From Bacteroidota bacterium (GTDB lineage: Bacteria > Bacteroidota > Bacteroidia > Cytophagales > Cyclobacteriaceae), in contig JAQCLE010000016.1 of NCBI GenBank assembly GCA_027592755.1, positions 1 to 54,127 of the forward strand: a DNA stretch of 54,127 nucleotides, read 5' to 3'. Below, one piece after another: positions 26,831-37,437 of this stretch (the first letter of the stretch is position 1; every line of letters starts with the position of its first letter). The notes beneath the pieces were generated by a model. The model saw only the letters and a program-made list of their open reading frames with translations. It ran no database searches and was not told the DNA's origin. Both the position numbers and the translations under genes were made by a program.

Positions 26831-28195
26831 ATGTTTTCCAGTCAAACCTATATTGACAGAAGAAAGAAACTAAAAGCCCGATTCACTTCGGGCATTTTGT
26901 TGTTTATGGGCAATGAGGATAGTCCCATCAACTATACCGATAATTGCTATCCCTTTAGGCAGGACAGTTCTTTTCTCTATTTTTTTGGTATTGATCAACC
27001 TGGATTAACAGGAATTATTGACGTTGACAAAGACGATGAGATCATCTTTGGGGATGAGTTATCTATCGATGATGTTGTTTGGATTGGCCTACAACCCAGA
27101 TTAATAGATCAGGCCACTGCCGTGGGTATTAGTGAAGTCAAGCCAAAAGCCAGCCTTTCAGGTTTTTTATCCTCAAGCCGAAAAATCCACTTCCTGCCAC
27201 CGTATCGTCATCTGAATCAAATCAAAATATCTGAATGGCTGAATATTCCCACGAACAAGATAAAGGAAGAAGCGTCGCGGGAGCTCATCGATGCTGTCAT
27301 CTCCTTGCGTTCAGTGAAATCCAGCGAAGAAATCTCACAAATGGAAGAGGCTGTGAATCTCTCGCGGAAACTTCATTTAATGGCTATGTCAATGGCTAAA
27401 AAGGGGATAACGGAATTAAAGATACTTTCAGTTTTAACTGAAATTGTGGTTGGTCTCGGAAGTCGTTTTTCATACAATCCTATCATTACGAAGAATGGTC
27501 AAACTTTGCACAATGTTGATTACATCAACAAACTCAATGACGGAGATTTGCTTCTGGTAGACACCGGGGCTGAATCCTTGAGTCACTACGCGGGTGATAT
27601 TACAAGAACCTTTGCTGTGGGAGGTGTTTTCGATGATCGTCAGAAGGAGATTTACGGTATTGTTTTGAAAATGGAAGTTGAATCCATTTCAATGTGTAAG
27701 CCTGGCATATCCTATGCAGATGTTCATAATCAGGCGATGATTACCATGGCCAATGGATTGATTGAATTGGGACTTATGAAAGGAGATCCGGTTGAAGTTG
27801 TTAATGCCGGGGCACATGCGTTATTTTGTCCGCATGGCCTGGGACATATGATTGGGCTGGACGTTCACGATATGGAAGATTTGGGTGAGGATATAGTAGG
27901 ATATGATGACGAAGTATCACGCAGTGATCAATTTGGAACCAAATCGTTGAGATTCGGACGAAAGCTCGGAGAAAACTTCACATTAACTGTTGAGCCAGGT
28001 ATTTACTTCATTCCGGAATTGACAGCTCTTTGGAAAGCGGAAGGTAAGTTCGAACAATTTATTAATTACAATCAGTTAGCGGCTTATCAAAATTTCGGAG
28101 GGATCAGAATCGAGGATAATATTGTGATTACAGCAGATGGAGCAAGAATACTGGGCAAGTCTATTCCAAAGAATCTTAAAGATATCCAATCCTGA
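26831..28195 (+). CDS. Xaa-Pro aminopeptidase (M24B)
   Basis: A 454-residue metallopeptidase removing N-terminal residues before proline. An AMP-N domain (residues 1-150) precedes the pita-bread fold, whose five metal ligands are visible: two Asp in LLVDTGAESLSHYAGDITRT, the His in HGLGHMIGLDVHD, Glu in TVEPGIYF and Glu in GIRIEDNIVIT. I start at the ATG at 26831 (MFSSQTYIDRR), not the upstream TTG at 26822, because the AMP-N homology begins there. No signal peptide, so cytosolic. It lies 29 bases after aconitase on the same strand, and its stop is 2 bases from that of the convergent T9SS subtilase. Confidence 0.92.
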   Translation: MFSSQTYIDRRKKLKARFTSGILLFMGNEDSPINYTDNCYPFRQDSSFLYFFGIDQPGLTGIIDVDKDDEIIFGDELSIDDVVWIGLQPRLIDQATAVGISEVKPKASLSGFLSSSRKIHFLPPYRHLNQIKISEWLNIPTNKIKEEASRELIDAVISLRSVKSSEEISQMEEAVNLSRKLHLMAMSMAKKGITELKILSVLTEIVVGLGSRFSYNPIITKNGQTLHNVDYINKLNDGDLLLVDTGAESLSHYAGDITRTFAVGGVFDDRQKEIYGIVLKMEVESISMCKPGISYADVHNQAMITMANGLIELGLMKGDPVEVVNAGAHALFCPHGLGHMIGLDVHDMEDLGEDIVGYDDEVSRSDQFGTKSLRFGRKLGENFTLTVEPGIYFIPELTALWKAEGKFEQFINYNQLAAYQNFGGIRIEDNIVITADGARILGKSIPKNLKDIQS

Positions 28196-28197
28196 AA

Positions 28198-31100
28198 TTA
28201 CTTCTGAATTAAAATTTTACTATTGAGGTTGATGTTGCTATTTGAAAAATTCAGCAAATAAATTCCATTTTGGAGATTGGTCAGATCAACTTCTATTTCA
28301 GTTTTATTCAACTGAACTCTCAGTAGTTCAGCGCCCGTCAAAGTCATGATCTTAAGCCTAAGATCATCGATCAGCTCGGGAGGAATTTCGAATTTCAATA
28401 GACCATTGGAAGGATTGGGATAAAACTTTATCCCGATGGATTCAAGATCATCAAGCGCAGTTACATCCAATACTTCAAGAATTCTGGTTATTTCTGCCCT
28501 GCAACCGTCCTCACTTTCAATCTCGAGTCTCACTTTATAGGTTGCCATGGAATCCAGCCATAAAACAGGATTTTGCACCAGTTCAATAAGCGAATCATTG
28601 AAATACCATTTCCAGTTAATCCCGTTTTCAGACAAGTCGGTAAGTTCGATAATGTTGCTGCTTTCAAGGATGAGGGGATTGGGATTTATGTCAAAGTCTG
28701 GATTAAAAGGAATGAATTGTATAGCGATGTTTTCAGAAGAACTTTCTTTGTTTCCATTCACTGACGTGACATAGAAGACTGTATCCGAATTAATGGGATC
28801 GAGTTTAAACGACCTACCCTTGTAAATAAGATCGTTCAGTGTAACATCTGAATAGTAGTAATAAATCTGCTCAAGTTCCGGTTGAATTAGCGTTGAGTCA
28901 TTGGCACAGACGAAGGTATCATTCAGTATGGGTGGTTGTGGTGTTTCAAATGAAATAGTCTGAGTTAGTGAATCTCTGCATCCGACTTCATTGGATATGT
29001 ACAGTTCAACATTCATGACATTGATCGCAAAAATATCGGTGATGGGGTTTGCTTCTGTACTGAATTCAATACCATCAAGTCGCCAGGAATAGGAGGAAGC
29101 ATCGGAGCTGGCATCCAAAAATTGTATCAATGTTTTGCTGTTCAGATTGAGCGTATCAGGTTGAACTTCAAAATCAGGAGCCACGTCAATTATTGAGGTA
29201 GGAACAGTGACTCTAACACTCTCATAATCGGTATCTGCACTGGATATATAAAAAATTGTATCTGAAATAATCGCTTGAGATAAAAACATAACCCCTTGAA
29301 ATTCAGGATTTAAAGCATCATTACTTGAATATACTTTTAAGATATTATTGCCAACTGAACTGATACTAATAGCATCACCTTTACACACGCTAAACTCATC
29401 AAAAGTTGGAGCAGGTTCACGTTGCCTCACACGTAGCACTTTTGAAATTTGTCCAACGCATCCAAATTTGTCACTAACATCGAGTGTAATCGTATAGTCT
29501 CCCACTTCATTAAATTGAGAAATTGGCTCTTTTGACGTACTTCCGTTTTCATTATTAAAATTCCATAACCATGATGCTGAGAATGCGGTTTGGTCTGAGA
29601 ATGAAATTGTGTTGTTTGGTATATCCCCTAAGAAAAGTGTATCCGTAGAAACACTGAAATCCGGGATTATCTCGTGCATGGTCAGAGTAACCGTTTTAAT
29701 GTCTGTCTTGATAAGGCTGTCAGTATTTTGGACATAGAAAGCGGTGTCATTTCCCAGGACGCCCGTGTTAAAGCCATTACCGGTATAAATCAGATTGGTT
29801 CCCAGAGGATCGGAATAGAATTCGAAATTGGTACCAAATTCAAGGTTTATCACATGTTGTTGATCGATACACGCTGTATCAGCAGCAATCAACAGTGGAT
29901 GACTCAGGAATTCATCATACTTGATTTTTACCTGCGTAGTAGCACCCTGAATATCATCAAGACTATGACCCACAACAATTGCTATGGCGATTTTCTTGCT
30001 TTCACCAGATATAAGTGGCCCAATGGCTCCCCCTGAAAATTGAGCAACATTGTTGCCTCCACCAGTTCCTGATGAAATTTTAGTAGCACCACTATTGATA
30101 AAAACTGCTTTCTCAATTTTGGAAATGGTGGTTCCTATATCCGCTGTATTTCCATTGAGGTTGTCCTGGTCGATGGCATAAAAAATAGAATCATATGCTG
30201 AAAGTAATGCCAATCCTGTGAAAACGTCAGAAGATCCATTGTCAAACCCATACCCAAGATTCAATGATGGATCCCAGCCGACACTATTAGAGAGTGTATC
30301 ACCAAGAATCCAGTCGGAGAAAATTCCAGCGTTAAGCTCCAAAATATCAACCATTGAATTATTTGAGATTCGATATTCCAAAACAAGATAATTCTCAGTG
30401 CCCAAGGAATTCCATGCAAGCGTCTGTTGTTCAATGATTAGTCCTATTGGATTTCCACTTCCTGAATCATCAAAAGAAGATGTCATATAAATATCGGCGT
30501 ACTCATGATTTGAAAACCTGATATTCTTTATGGTTTCAAAATCGTTGCTCCTGGTGTTTGCAGTAAAATCATCAACCACATTATCGAGAATAATGCCATC
30601 TGCAGAGATTATTAAACCTAAATGATTTGATAATCGCGTAGCTTCAAATGACAATCCTGTTCCATTTTGTAATTCATACAATTGATAGCCCATATTGCCA
30701 TTCCCAGCAATAGTTAGGCTCATACTGCTGCTCTCAAGATCAAGGTAATCCGGGGTGGTGTTAAATTGAATAAACTGCCAATCCTCATAGTTATCAGCAG
30801 TATAATCGACTCTGATAAGTATGCGTTCGTTTGCCGGGGTATTTTCATTAAGTGTAATGACCAAAGGGGATGTTGGAACGTATTCTTCCAGAGTCGCCAT
30901 GGTTCCAAACGAAATCTCATCATTGGCAACAGAGGCATATTCTGATACTACTGAGAAGGTTGCGACGGCATTTTTGGCAGAATCCAGAAAGTTTTCGAAA
31001 ACCACATCCAATTCTAAAGTATCACCATAGAAGAAATAGTCACCGAATTCACCTGATACATCAAATTGGGTGAGTCGGATAGAAGGGTTTAATGTATCGA

Positions 31101-32409
31101 TAAGCGCTCTTTCCATATTGAGCCTTCCTTTTCCTAGTTGTCCGAAGTAGGTCATATTAGAACCAATATCATAAATATCATCGGATGAAATTCTCAGTTG
31201 TTCCATCACTTGATTGGCTGTCCATTCAGGAAAATTAGCCCTTACCAATGCTGCAGCACCGGAAACAAGAGGAGCTGCAAATGATGTTCCCGGTCCCGAC
31301 ATTCCATAGCCGCCGCCATTGGAGGTTGTGTAATTGTTAGCTCCTGGTGCAATAAGATCAATATAGTAGCTGAATGTAGAGCCACTGTATTTTGTGTCGT
31401 TGTCATTGCTCATGGCCACTGAGATCACATTGTCGTACGATGCTGGGTAGAAATTGAGCTCTTCGGGTGTATTTCCGGCTGCTACAATAATTACTGCATC
31501 ATATTCAAGTACCGCTGTATTGATCACATCCTGTTCGAACTGGCTGTATGGATTCACGGCTCCCCAGCTAAGGTTAAGGACCTTGTAGCCATTTTGGGCT
31601 GCCCATAGGATGGCTTCGAAAGTGTTATTGGAAAAACCATTTGAGGTTTTAAAAACCTTTAATGGAATAAAAGGACTTCTGAAACCAGTTCCAGCGATCT
31701 CGATACCATTGTTGGCGGTTGCTGAACTCATACCACTGACCAAAACACCATGTCCACTTTGGTCGGATTGCGGATCGTTGTCGCTATCAGCAAAATCATA
31801 GCCAAGTCGATTATCAATAAGGCCATCACCGTCATCATCCATACCATTGAGTGGATCAGCTTCATTGATAAATATATTGTCAACGAGATCAGGGTGAGTG
31901 AGGTCTGTTCCCGTATCGAGTATTGCAATCTTAACTGTTTCGTCTCCCTCCGTTATTTCCCAGGCATCTTTAGCATGAATGGCATCGAGATAACTTTGGC
32001 TGCCGATTAGAGGATCATCTGGTATGGCCAATGGCCTGTAGCTATTGATTGGTTCTGCGTAAAGGACGTTATCATACTGAAGGAGCTTGTTGATTTCAGC
32101 TTGTAGATGCGCCTCTTTCTCTAAGACGACACGATAAACATTACTCAAATAACGAGATCCCCGAATTCTCGTTTTTGGAGAATTCTGATTTGAAATTATG
32201 GGTGATATTGATTCAGCTGAAACAATGCGGGATAGTTCCTCTGGTAATAAGGTTTGACTACTATTGCTACGACGTGAATTTGTTTCTGGCAACTGAGGAT
32301 CCCCAATTTTGACCATAATTGTTCTGGAACCCTCAAAGGATTGAGCCTCTACTATCAAATTGAAGCAGGGGAGAAGGATCAGAACAACGACAAACGGAGA
32401 AATGCGCAT
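28198..32409 (-). CDS. T9SS-secreted subtilisin-like (S8) protease with tandem PKD modules
   Basis: A 1403-residue secreted protease. Signal peptide (residues 1-22) and an inhibitor-like propeptide (to about 125) precede an S8 catalytic domain with D165 (ILDTGTDL), H220 (SGHGVLVSG), oxyanion N313 (AAGNTPEEL) and S376 (GTSFAAPLVSG). After about 430 residues of beta-rich linker, at least three ~140-residue units follow (about 840-1315), each pairing a Cys-containing Ig-like strand set (VCKGDAISIS, VCANDSTLI) with a PKD-like domain (PDFxVxPDTL, W-x-W/F core, GC near the end). The C-terminal ~75 residues (KFYPNPSNG onward, ending KILIQK) are a type A T9SS sorting domain. It is a cell-surface or released enzyme that digests proteins outside the cell. 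Single gene. Confidence 0.92.
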   Translation of the reverse strand: MRISPFVVVLILLPCFNLIVEAQSFEGSRTIMVKIGDPQLPETNSRRSNSSQTLLPEELSRIVSAESISPIISNQNSPKTRIRGSRYLSNVYRVVLEKEAHLQAEINKLLQYDNVLYAEPINSYRPLAIPDDPLIGSQSYLDAIHAKDAWEITEGDETVKIAILDTGTDLTHPDLVDNIFINEADPLNGMDDDGDGLIDNRLGYDFADSDNDPQSDQSGHGVLVSGMSSATANNGIEIAGTGFRSPFIPLKVFKTSNGFSNNTFEAILWAAQNGYKVLNLSWGAVNPYSQFEQDVINTAVLEYDAVIIVAAGNTPEELNFYPASYDNVISVAMSNDNDTKYSGSTFSYYIDLIAPGANNYTTSNGGGYGMSGPGTSFAAPLVSGAAALVRANFPEWTANQVMEQLRISSDDIYDIGSNMTYFGQLGKGRLNMERALIDTLNPSIRLTQFDVSGEFGDYFFYGDTLELDVVFENFLDSAKNAVATFSVVSEYASVANDEISFGTMATLEEYVPTSPLVITLNENTPANERILIRVDYTADNYEDWQFIQFNTTPDYLDLESSSMSLTIAGNGNMGYQLYELQNGTGLSFEATRLSNHLGLIISADGIILDNVVDDFTANTRSNDFETIKNIRFSNHEYADIYMTSSFDDSGSGNPIGLIIEQQTLAWNSLGTENYLVLEYRISNNSMVDILELNAGIFSDWILGDTLSNSVGWDPSLNLGYGFDNGSSDVFTGLALLSAYDSIFYAIDQDNLNGNTADIGTTISKIEKAVFINSGATKISSGTGGGNNVAQFSGGAIGPLISGESKKIAIAIVVGHSLDDIQGATTQVKIKYDEFLSHPLLIAADTACIDQQHVINLEFGTNFEFYSDPLGTNLIYTGNGFNTGVLGNDTAFYVQNTDSLIKTDIKTVTLTMHEIIPDFSVSTDTLFLGDIPNNTISFSDQTAFSASWLWNFNNENGSTSKEPISQFNEVGDYTITLDVSDKFGCVGQISKVLRVRQREPAPTFDEFSVCKGDAISISSVGNNILKVYSSNDALNPEFQGVMFLSQAIISDTIFYISSADTDYESVRVTVPTSIIDVAPDFEVQPDTLNLNSKTLIQFLDASSDASSYSWRLDGIEFSTEANPITDIFAINVMNVELYISNEVGCRDSLTQTISFETPQPPILNDTFVCANDSTLIQPELEQIYYYYSDVTLNDLIYKGRSFKLDPINSDTVFYVTSVNGNKESSSENIAIQFIPFNPDFDINPNPLILESSNIIELTDLSENGINWKWYFNDSLIELVQNPVLWLDSMATYKVRLEIESEDGCRAEITRILEVLDVTALDDLESIGIKFYPNPSNGLLKFEIPPELIDDLRLKIMTLTGAELLRVQLNKTEIEVDLTNLQNGIYLLNFSNSNINLNSKILIQK

Positions 32410-32467
32410 TATTAAAGCTCTAATGCTAAATTAATCCAAAAAAATCTTTGAACCTTAATATTGGTGC

Positions 32468-32980
32468 TTAGCGTGGTGGACCCTTTCGAGTATAAATGAC
32501 ATAATCAAAAGAGTTCTTATGTTTGTCATCAACGGGGTGGTGTTTCCTGGAAATCTCAAGCCACTCGCTCTTGTCCCATTCGGGGAAAAAGGTGTCCCCA
32601 TCAAAATCACCATTTATCTCAGTAATGTATAACCTATTTGCGAATTTCATTCCCATCTTATAAATCTCGCCTCCGCCTATGATAAACGCTTCTTCTTCAC
32701 CATTTTCGTCAGCAACATTCAACGCCTTATCAAGTGAATGAACAACAATGCAATCAACCGCCTTGAAGGATTCGTTACGAGTAATGATAATGTTGGTTCG
32801 GTCTCTCAATGGCCTAAATTTCGTAGAGATGGCTTCGTAATTCTTTCTTCCCATGATGACATGATGTCCTAATGTTGTTTCCATGAAATATTTCATGTCA
32901 TCGGGCAGGTGCCAGGCCATATCGTTATCTTTTCCAATTACACCATTCTCTGCCACTGCAGCAATCATTGATGTGATCAT
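32468..32980 (-). CDS. folA: dihydrofolate reductase
   Basis: A 170-residue NADPH-dependent enzyme reducing dihydrofolate to tetrahydrofolate. Typical segments: [28 protein letters not shown] cannot be mistaken in parts such as [18 protein letters not shown] (active-site Asp in LPDD), MGRKNYEAI and [11 protein letters not shown]. The ATG overlaps the stop of fmt by four bases (ATGA), so the folate-dependent formyltransferase and the enzyme renewing its cofactor pool are translationally coupled. A second in-frame ATG four codons in is a possible alternative start. Confidence 0.96.
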   Translation of the reverse strand: MITSMIAAVAENGVIGKDNDMAWHLPDDMKYFMETTLGHHVIMGRKNYEAISTKFRPLRDRTNIIITRNESFKAVDCIVVHSLDKALNVADENGEEEAFIIGGGEIYKMGMKFANRLYITEINGDFDGDTFFPEWDKSEWLEISRKHHPVDDKHKNSFDYVIYTRKGPPR

Positions 32981-33897
32981 AGTTGAAACCCTCTTAAAAA
33001 TTCATCAATAAGCATTCGCTTTTTGCCTTCGAGTTGTAATTCTTTTATATGGATAAATCCATTTTGGCAAGCGAACTTAAGATATGTCTTATTATCAGTC
33101 AAGATTTCAGGTGGTTTTTCTTTGATAGTATTAACTATTTCATTTTTAACCGAAAATACTTTGAGTGTTTTGTCCTTTAAAATCGTCCAGGCAGCCGGGT
33201 AAGGCGATAAACCTCTAATGAAGTTATGTACTACAGGAACTTCTTGATCCCAATTGATCCTACATGTTTCTTTAAATATTTTGGGAGCTGCTTTCAGTTC
33301 ATCAACATGCATTTGAGGAGATACAGAATAGCTTTCATCCTGAATTGCAATAACTGTTTTCAGCACCAATTTGGCTCCCCGCTCCATAAGGCGTTCATAT
33401 AGGCTGCCAACATTGTCGTTATCCAAAATGGGCTCTTTTTCCTGGAAAATGACGTTTCCAGTATCAATTTCATGCTTTAGGAAGAACGTGGTTACGCCAG
33501 TTTCATGTTCTCCATTGATTATCGCCCAGTTTATGGGAGCGGCTCCCCGGTATTGTGGCAGGAGGGAAGCATGGAGGTTGAAAGTGCCAAGGGGAGGCAT
33601 AGACCAAACCACTTCAGGAAGCATTCGGAAAGCTACAACTACCTGTAAATCAGCTTTTAATTGGGAGAGTTCTTGGATGAAATCAAGGTCTTTTAGATTG
33701 GTGGGCTGCAAAATGTTTAATCCCTCAGAAAGTGCAAATTCACTAACAGGCGAACCACATATTTTCTTACCACGCCCCTGTGGCTTATCCGGAGCTGTTA
33801 CGACACCAACAACATTAACTCCGTTATCAACGAGGCATTTCAGAGAAGCAACTGCAAATTCGGGCGTACCCATGAAGACAACCCGTAAGTTTTTCAT
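32977..33897 (-). CDS. fmt: methionyl-tRNA formyltransferase
   Basis: A 306-residue enzyme that formylates initiator Met-tRNA using 10-formyl-tetrahydrofolate. The start [19 protein letters not shown], the catalytic segment [18 protein letters not shown] and HEIDTGNVI (catalytic Asp) are diagnostic; the C-terminal OB-fold domain occupies about residues 205-306. Length is normal. It heads a two-gene operon with folA (4-base overlap). The 170-base spacer upstream has no recognisable gene and should hold the promoter. Confidence 0.96.
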   Translation of the reverse strand: MKNLRVVFMGTPEFAVASLKCLVDNGVNVVGVVTAPDKPQGRGKKICGSPVSEFALSEGLNILQPTNLKDLDFIQELSQLKADLQVVVAFRMLPEVVWSMPPLGTFNLHASLLPQYRGAAPINWAIINGEHETGVTTFFLKHEIDTGNVIFQEKEPILDNDNVGSLYERLMERGAKLVLKTVIAIQDESYSVSPQMHVDELKAAPKIFKETCRINWDQEVPVVHNFIRGLSPYPAAWTILKDKTLKVFSVKNEIVNTIKEKPPEILTDNKTYLKFACQNGFIHIKELQLEGKKRMLIDEFLRGFQL

Positions 33898-34067
33898 GAT
33901 GTGAACTTAAGCAGTGCTACTGAAACCATGCTTACAGAATCAAAACATTCTCCTTTTCTGGTTATGGATAATCAGAGAGGGTGAGGTAATCTTTTTTTGA
34001 GCTTTGATTTCCTTATACTGCATTAGGCGTATCAATAAGATTAATAACAGTACTTGTATATAATCTA

Positions 34068-36404
34068 TTACTCCACCACAATCTCATCTATAATCATATT
34101 GGCTGGCCGACCTGCCCCCGGATGCCAATCAGGAGTGTTGCCAATGGTTTGTGCTATCACTTTAACATATCGGGCATCACGTGGTTCGAAATCCGCTATA
34201 AAATCTCTCTGCTGTCCACCATATTGATCAATAGGTAAGGTATTTGGAACGGATCCAACCTGTTCGAAATTTTTGCCATCAACAGACACATAATAATCCA
34301 CCTGTTTGGGAAATAGTCTCAACCAAAATCCATATTGAAAGTAAGCAGATTCGATATGTCGCACTGGTTTGATTTCTTCCAGGTCGATGGTCACATCCAG
34401 GTTTTGACCAGAAAAGGCCAGCCAATTGTAGGCATAGTCATGGCCTCCGCGGATACCATCTGTAAGCATGAAGGCAGCGTTTTCTGGTAATTTGCTTGAA
34501 TCCGGACTATTGAATGTCATCTTTTTTTTGTAAGCAAGGTGTTCATTCATGCCAAAAGAGAAAATCCTGTACATCGAAGCCCTGTATTCATCGGGTGACG
34601 TGCTCCACTCTTTAACCCGGGTGACTCCCTGTCTTACACACAGGTCAACAAAGGGGTCAACTTTTGCTTTAATTTCTGATCTCACCTGCCATTGACCATT
34701 AACTTTCTGAAAAACACCCCTTTCACCGGTATATTCCTTTTTGGCCTGTTCCATGATAGCAAATTCGAGTGGTAAACGTGCAATCTTCACCCTCTCCAGC
34801 ACCTCGGCTGAGTCGGCAACAGCCAGTTCCGCCTGATCGAATAACTCCTCATACCTACTGATTAATTCAGGCGTCAGGTAGCTTTCCGACGCGGTGATAG
34901 GGCTTCCAAAAATCCTTAAAGGCTCACCAGAGTTAAGGAGGGCTGCCTTCATCTCGTTAATGTACTGCCGAATGGCCTTGCCTCCTCTCCAAAAGTAATT
35001 ATCAAGAAAATCATTCATTAAGACGTCGACATCTGCATCGGGATTCCATAAAAGCTTTGAGATAAGATAGGTCCGGAATTCTGCAAATTCTCCACCTACT
35101 TCCCGGTTTCCCTGCTCAAACATGGCATTCACGCCATTGTCAACAAAAAACTTAATGTTGGGTTTGAGGACATGAAGATTAGGAAAGGGGCTTATCAAAT
35201 TGTTGAACTGGATTACATAGTCCCAGACAATGATATCTTTTGCAATCTTCCCCCAATCCTGTACATCATGCATGAACTCAATGCTTGTGCTGTCTTCTGT
35301 GATTGCTTTGTCCCGGCTTACCTCAATGCTGCACAACATGATGTTCACATTATCCCTCGGTATAAGGTTTTTTGGTGCATGCCGGCCGTATTCATAAGCC
35401 AACGTTGAGATCATCCTGTCAGGGAATTGATCGGCCACCTGGTTCGCAAAATTGATGATAGACCCGGAAGGCGATCCTTCTCGCTCATCAATGGCCCGAC
35501 AATTGTCACAGGTGCAATAATTGCGGTTATCATTCTGGCTCACCGACCAGTAAGTGGCCTCAGGATTTTCTGCAATTTTCTTTCGAAGATTTTGAATGGT
35601 GAGTTCCAATACATCCGGGTTGGTTAAACACAGTTGCGTAGGAATACGTTTACCATTCACCTCAGAAAAATATTCTGGATGATCTTTGAAATGGATTTCT
35701 GGCGGAACGAGGGTATTGAATGTGTGCACCCACATGCCCCAATCCGGGCGACCTCCGTTCTCATCATGACTCAGTTTGTGCCAGTCGATGTACTCATCAT
35801 GCCAGGCTACGCGGTAATGGGTGTCTCTAAAACCAATGACAGGAATCTGGGTATCATTGATTTCATCAAGAAGAATACTTTTTTGTTTAGGTACAGCTTT
35901 GACCTTTGGGCTATACATCCTGCAGCCGAGGTAATCTTCTAGAAATGTGTAAACTCCATATAAAGTTCCTTTGCCATTGCCACCAGTAATCAGCAAGCGA
36001 AGGCTATCCGTTTTGATGGTAAACCCATCTTGTTGCAAATCATTGAAGTTAATTTTGACACCGATTTCATCGAGACGCTCATTTTGACCGAGGACAATTT
36101 CATAGGGGCTAATTGCCTTATCTGATGAAATAATTGGAAGCACAGCTCCTGAAATTTGAATTAAATAATCCTGTAACACTGTGGCTGCTTTAGACTCGTG
36201 CACTGTGGCTGCTGCGGGGATTACAATACGGTATCGACTGGTTTCATCTTCTGAGGTCAGGATAATTTTCTGGACTGCAGGAGGCGCTTCATTCTTCCTG
36301 TTTTTTCTTTGAGCCGTAATGGATGAAACAGTAATGATATTGTATGATAAAAGAAGCAAAATTGTTATTAGTCTATGTGGGATTTTGATTCTCAAATATT
36401 TCAT
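34068..36404 (-). CDS. DUF4838 glycosidase-like protein with discoidin-like C-terminus
   Basis: A roughly 778-residue exported protein. After a signal peptide (MKYLRIKIPHRLITILLLLS, cleaved near SSITAQ) comes a domain resembling the N-terminus of alpha-glucuronidases and hexosaminidases (about 45-165), the DUF4838 core (about 190-480, with SVSQNDNRNYCTCDNCRAID and NVNIMLCSIEV), a helical region, and a C-terminal beta-sandwich (about 640-780) resembling F5/8-type carbohydrate-binding domains. I start at ATG 36404; an ATG 12 bases upstream is also possible. DUF4838 proteins are presumed glycosidases with no assigned substrate. It is the last of four closely spaced minus-strand genes (dehydrogenase, acyltransferase, nitrilase, this), likely one operon. 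Confidence 0.82.
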   Translation of the reverse strand: MKYLRIKIPHRLITILLLLSYNIITVSSITAQRKNRKNEAPPAVQKIILTSEDETSRYRIVIPAAATVHESKAATVLQDYLIQISGAVLPIISSDKAISPYEIVLGQNERLDEIGVKINFNDLQQDGFTIKTDSLRLLITGGNGKGTLYGVYTFLEDYLGCRMYSPKVKAVPKQKSILLDEINDTQIPVIGFRDTHYRVAWHDEYIDWHKLSHDENGGRPDWGMWVHTFNTLVPPEIHFKDHPEYFSEVNGKRIPTQLCLTNPDVLELTIQNLRKKIAENPEATYWSVSQNDNRNYCTCDNCRAIDEREGSPSGSIINFANQVADQFPDRMISTLAYEYGRHAPKNLIPRDNVNIMLCSIEVSRDKAITEDSTSIEFMHDVQDWGKIAKDIIVWDYVIQFNNLISPFPNLHVLKPNIKFFVDNGVNAMFEQGNREVGGEFAEFRTYLISKLLWNPDADVDVLMNDFLDNYFWRGGKAIRQYINEMKAALLNSGEPLRIFGSPITASESYLTPELISRYEELFDQAELAVADSAEVLERVKIARLPLEFAIMEQAKKEYTGERGVFQKVNGQWQVRSEIKAKVDPFVDLCVRQGVTRVKEWSTSPDEYRASMYRIFSFGMNEHLAYKKKMTFNSPDSSKLPENAAFMLTDGIRGGHDYAYNWLAFSGQNLDVTIDLEEIKPVRHIESAYFQYGFWLRLFPKQVDYYVSVDGKNFEQVGSVPNTLPIDQYGGQQRDFIADFEPRDARYVKVIAQTIGNTPDWHPGAGRPANMIIDEIVVE

Positions 36405-36456
36405 GTTGGATATCATATTAAAATGTTAAAATTCGATCAATCTATTGAGATACAAT

Positions 36457-37413
36457 TTAATCACTATTCTCATCATTCATCCAGATTGGCTTCGTAATTG
36501 ATTGATGTTTACTTCCAATAATGTCTCGGTAGAGTTCAGGTTTACGGGCGTTTCTGTAACGGTAACCCCCTGCCAGTTTTAGTTTATCGGGTGTGAGGGT
36601 TGCGATTACCATTGAGTTTTCAAAACTTTTAATTTCCGTGAGCACTTCCCCATATGGATCCAAAATCAGGGAATTTCCATTCTTCAAATGCTCACCATCA
36701 TAACCTATTGGATTGGTGAATACATAATATACCCCATTATCATAGGCTCTTGCGGGCAACCATCGCATGATCCAGCCTCTGCCTTTGGGTCCGTCGAATT
36801 CTCTGTGAAGTGCTTCAGGATCTGCCGCTCTGTTTTGCCAAAAAGCATCATCAACGTACCCTCTTCCCGGCATCGCCGAAGGTGTACATCCTGTGACATG
36901 GGGAGCAAAGATGACATCTGCACCGAGTAGGGTGGTGGCCCTCACATTTTCGATGACATTATTGTCATAGCAGATTAGTATTCCACATTTCCAACCCTGA
37001 ATGTCGAAAACCACATATTCTTCACCTGCAGACAAATAGGGACTAATAAATGGATGAATCTTGCGGAATTTAACTTTGATGCCTTTGGAGTCTGCGCATA
37101 CATAGGTATTGTACAGTTTGCCTTGATCAATTTCCACCAATCCTGCCAGAATTGTTATGTCGTGTTTTTTGGAAATATTTATCAGTTGCTGACAGGATGA
37201 ACCTCCCGGAACTTCTTCAGCAAGGTTAATAATTTGCTCCTTGTTTAGGTCTTTTAAGAAGGTATAGGCTGTTATCGATAATTCATGAAAACTGATGACA
37301 TCTGCACCCTCTTTTTTTGCTGCGGCAGTCAATTGCTCAATGACACCAATGTTATATTTCTTGTCGCCATCTTTCGGTTCAAACTGAGCAGCGGCAACCT
37401 TGAGATTTTTCAC
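36457..37413 (-). CDS. nitrilase-superfamily carbon-nitrogen hydrolase
   Basis: A 318-residue cytosolic C-N hydrolase with the catalytic triad E44 (SFHELSITAY), K118 (FRKIHPF) and C148 (GILICYDNNVIENVR). The family cleaves amides, carbamoyl groups or nitriles; the ordinary-length single domain and the C-terminal ARKPELYRDI segment place it with aliphatic amidase/N-carbamoyl-type branches but do not fix a substrate. It is 24 bases after the DUF5009-type acyltransferase gene and 52 bases before the DUF4838 gene on the same strand, so it probably handles an amide released by the same pathway, for example an N-acyl or carbamoyl sugar derivative (inference). Confidence 0.87.
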   Translation of the reverse strand: MKNLKVAAAQFEPKDGDKKYNIGVIEQLTAAAKKEGADVISFHELSITAYTFLKDLNKEQIINLAEEVPGGSSCQQLINISKKHDITILAGLVEIDQGKLYNTYVCADSKGIKVKFRKIHPFISPYLSAGEEYVVFDIQGWKCGILICYDNNVIENVRATTLLGADVIFAPHVTGCTPSAMPGRGYVDDAFWQNRAADPEALHREFDGPKGRGWIMRWLPARAYDNGVYYVFTNPIGYDGEHLKNGNSLILDPYGEVLTEIKSFENSMVIATLTPDKLKLAGGYRYRNARKPELYRDIIGSKHQSITKPIWMNDENSD

Positions 37414-37437
37414 TAAAGGAAATTTTAGAGGAGTCTT

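Noticed and set aside
33371-33904. 177-residue frame antisense to fmt
   Set aside because: fmt has every diagnostic motif; the antisense frame has none and starts and ends inside it.
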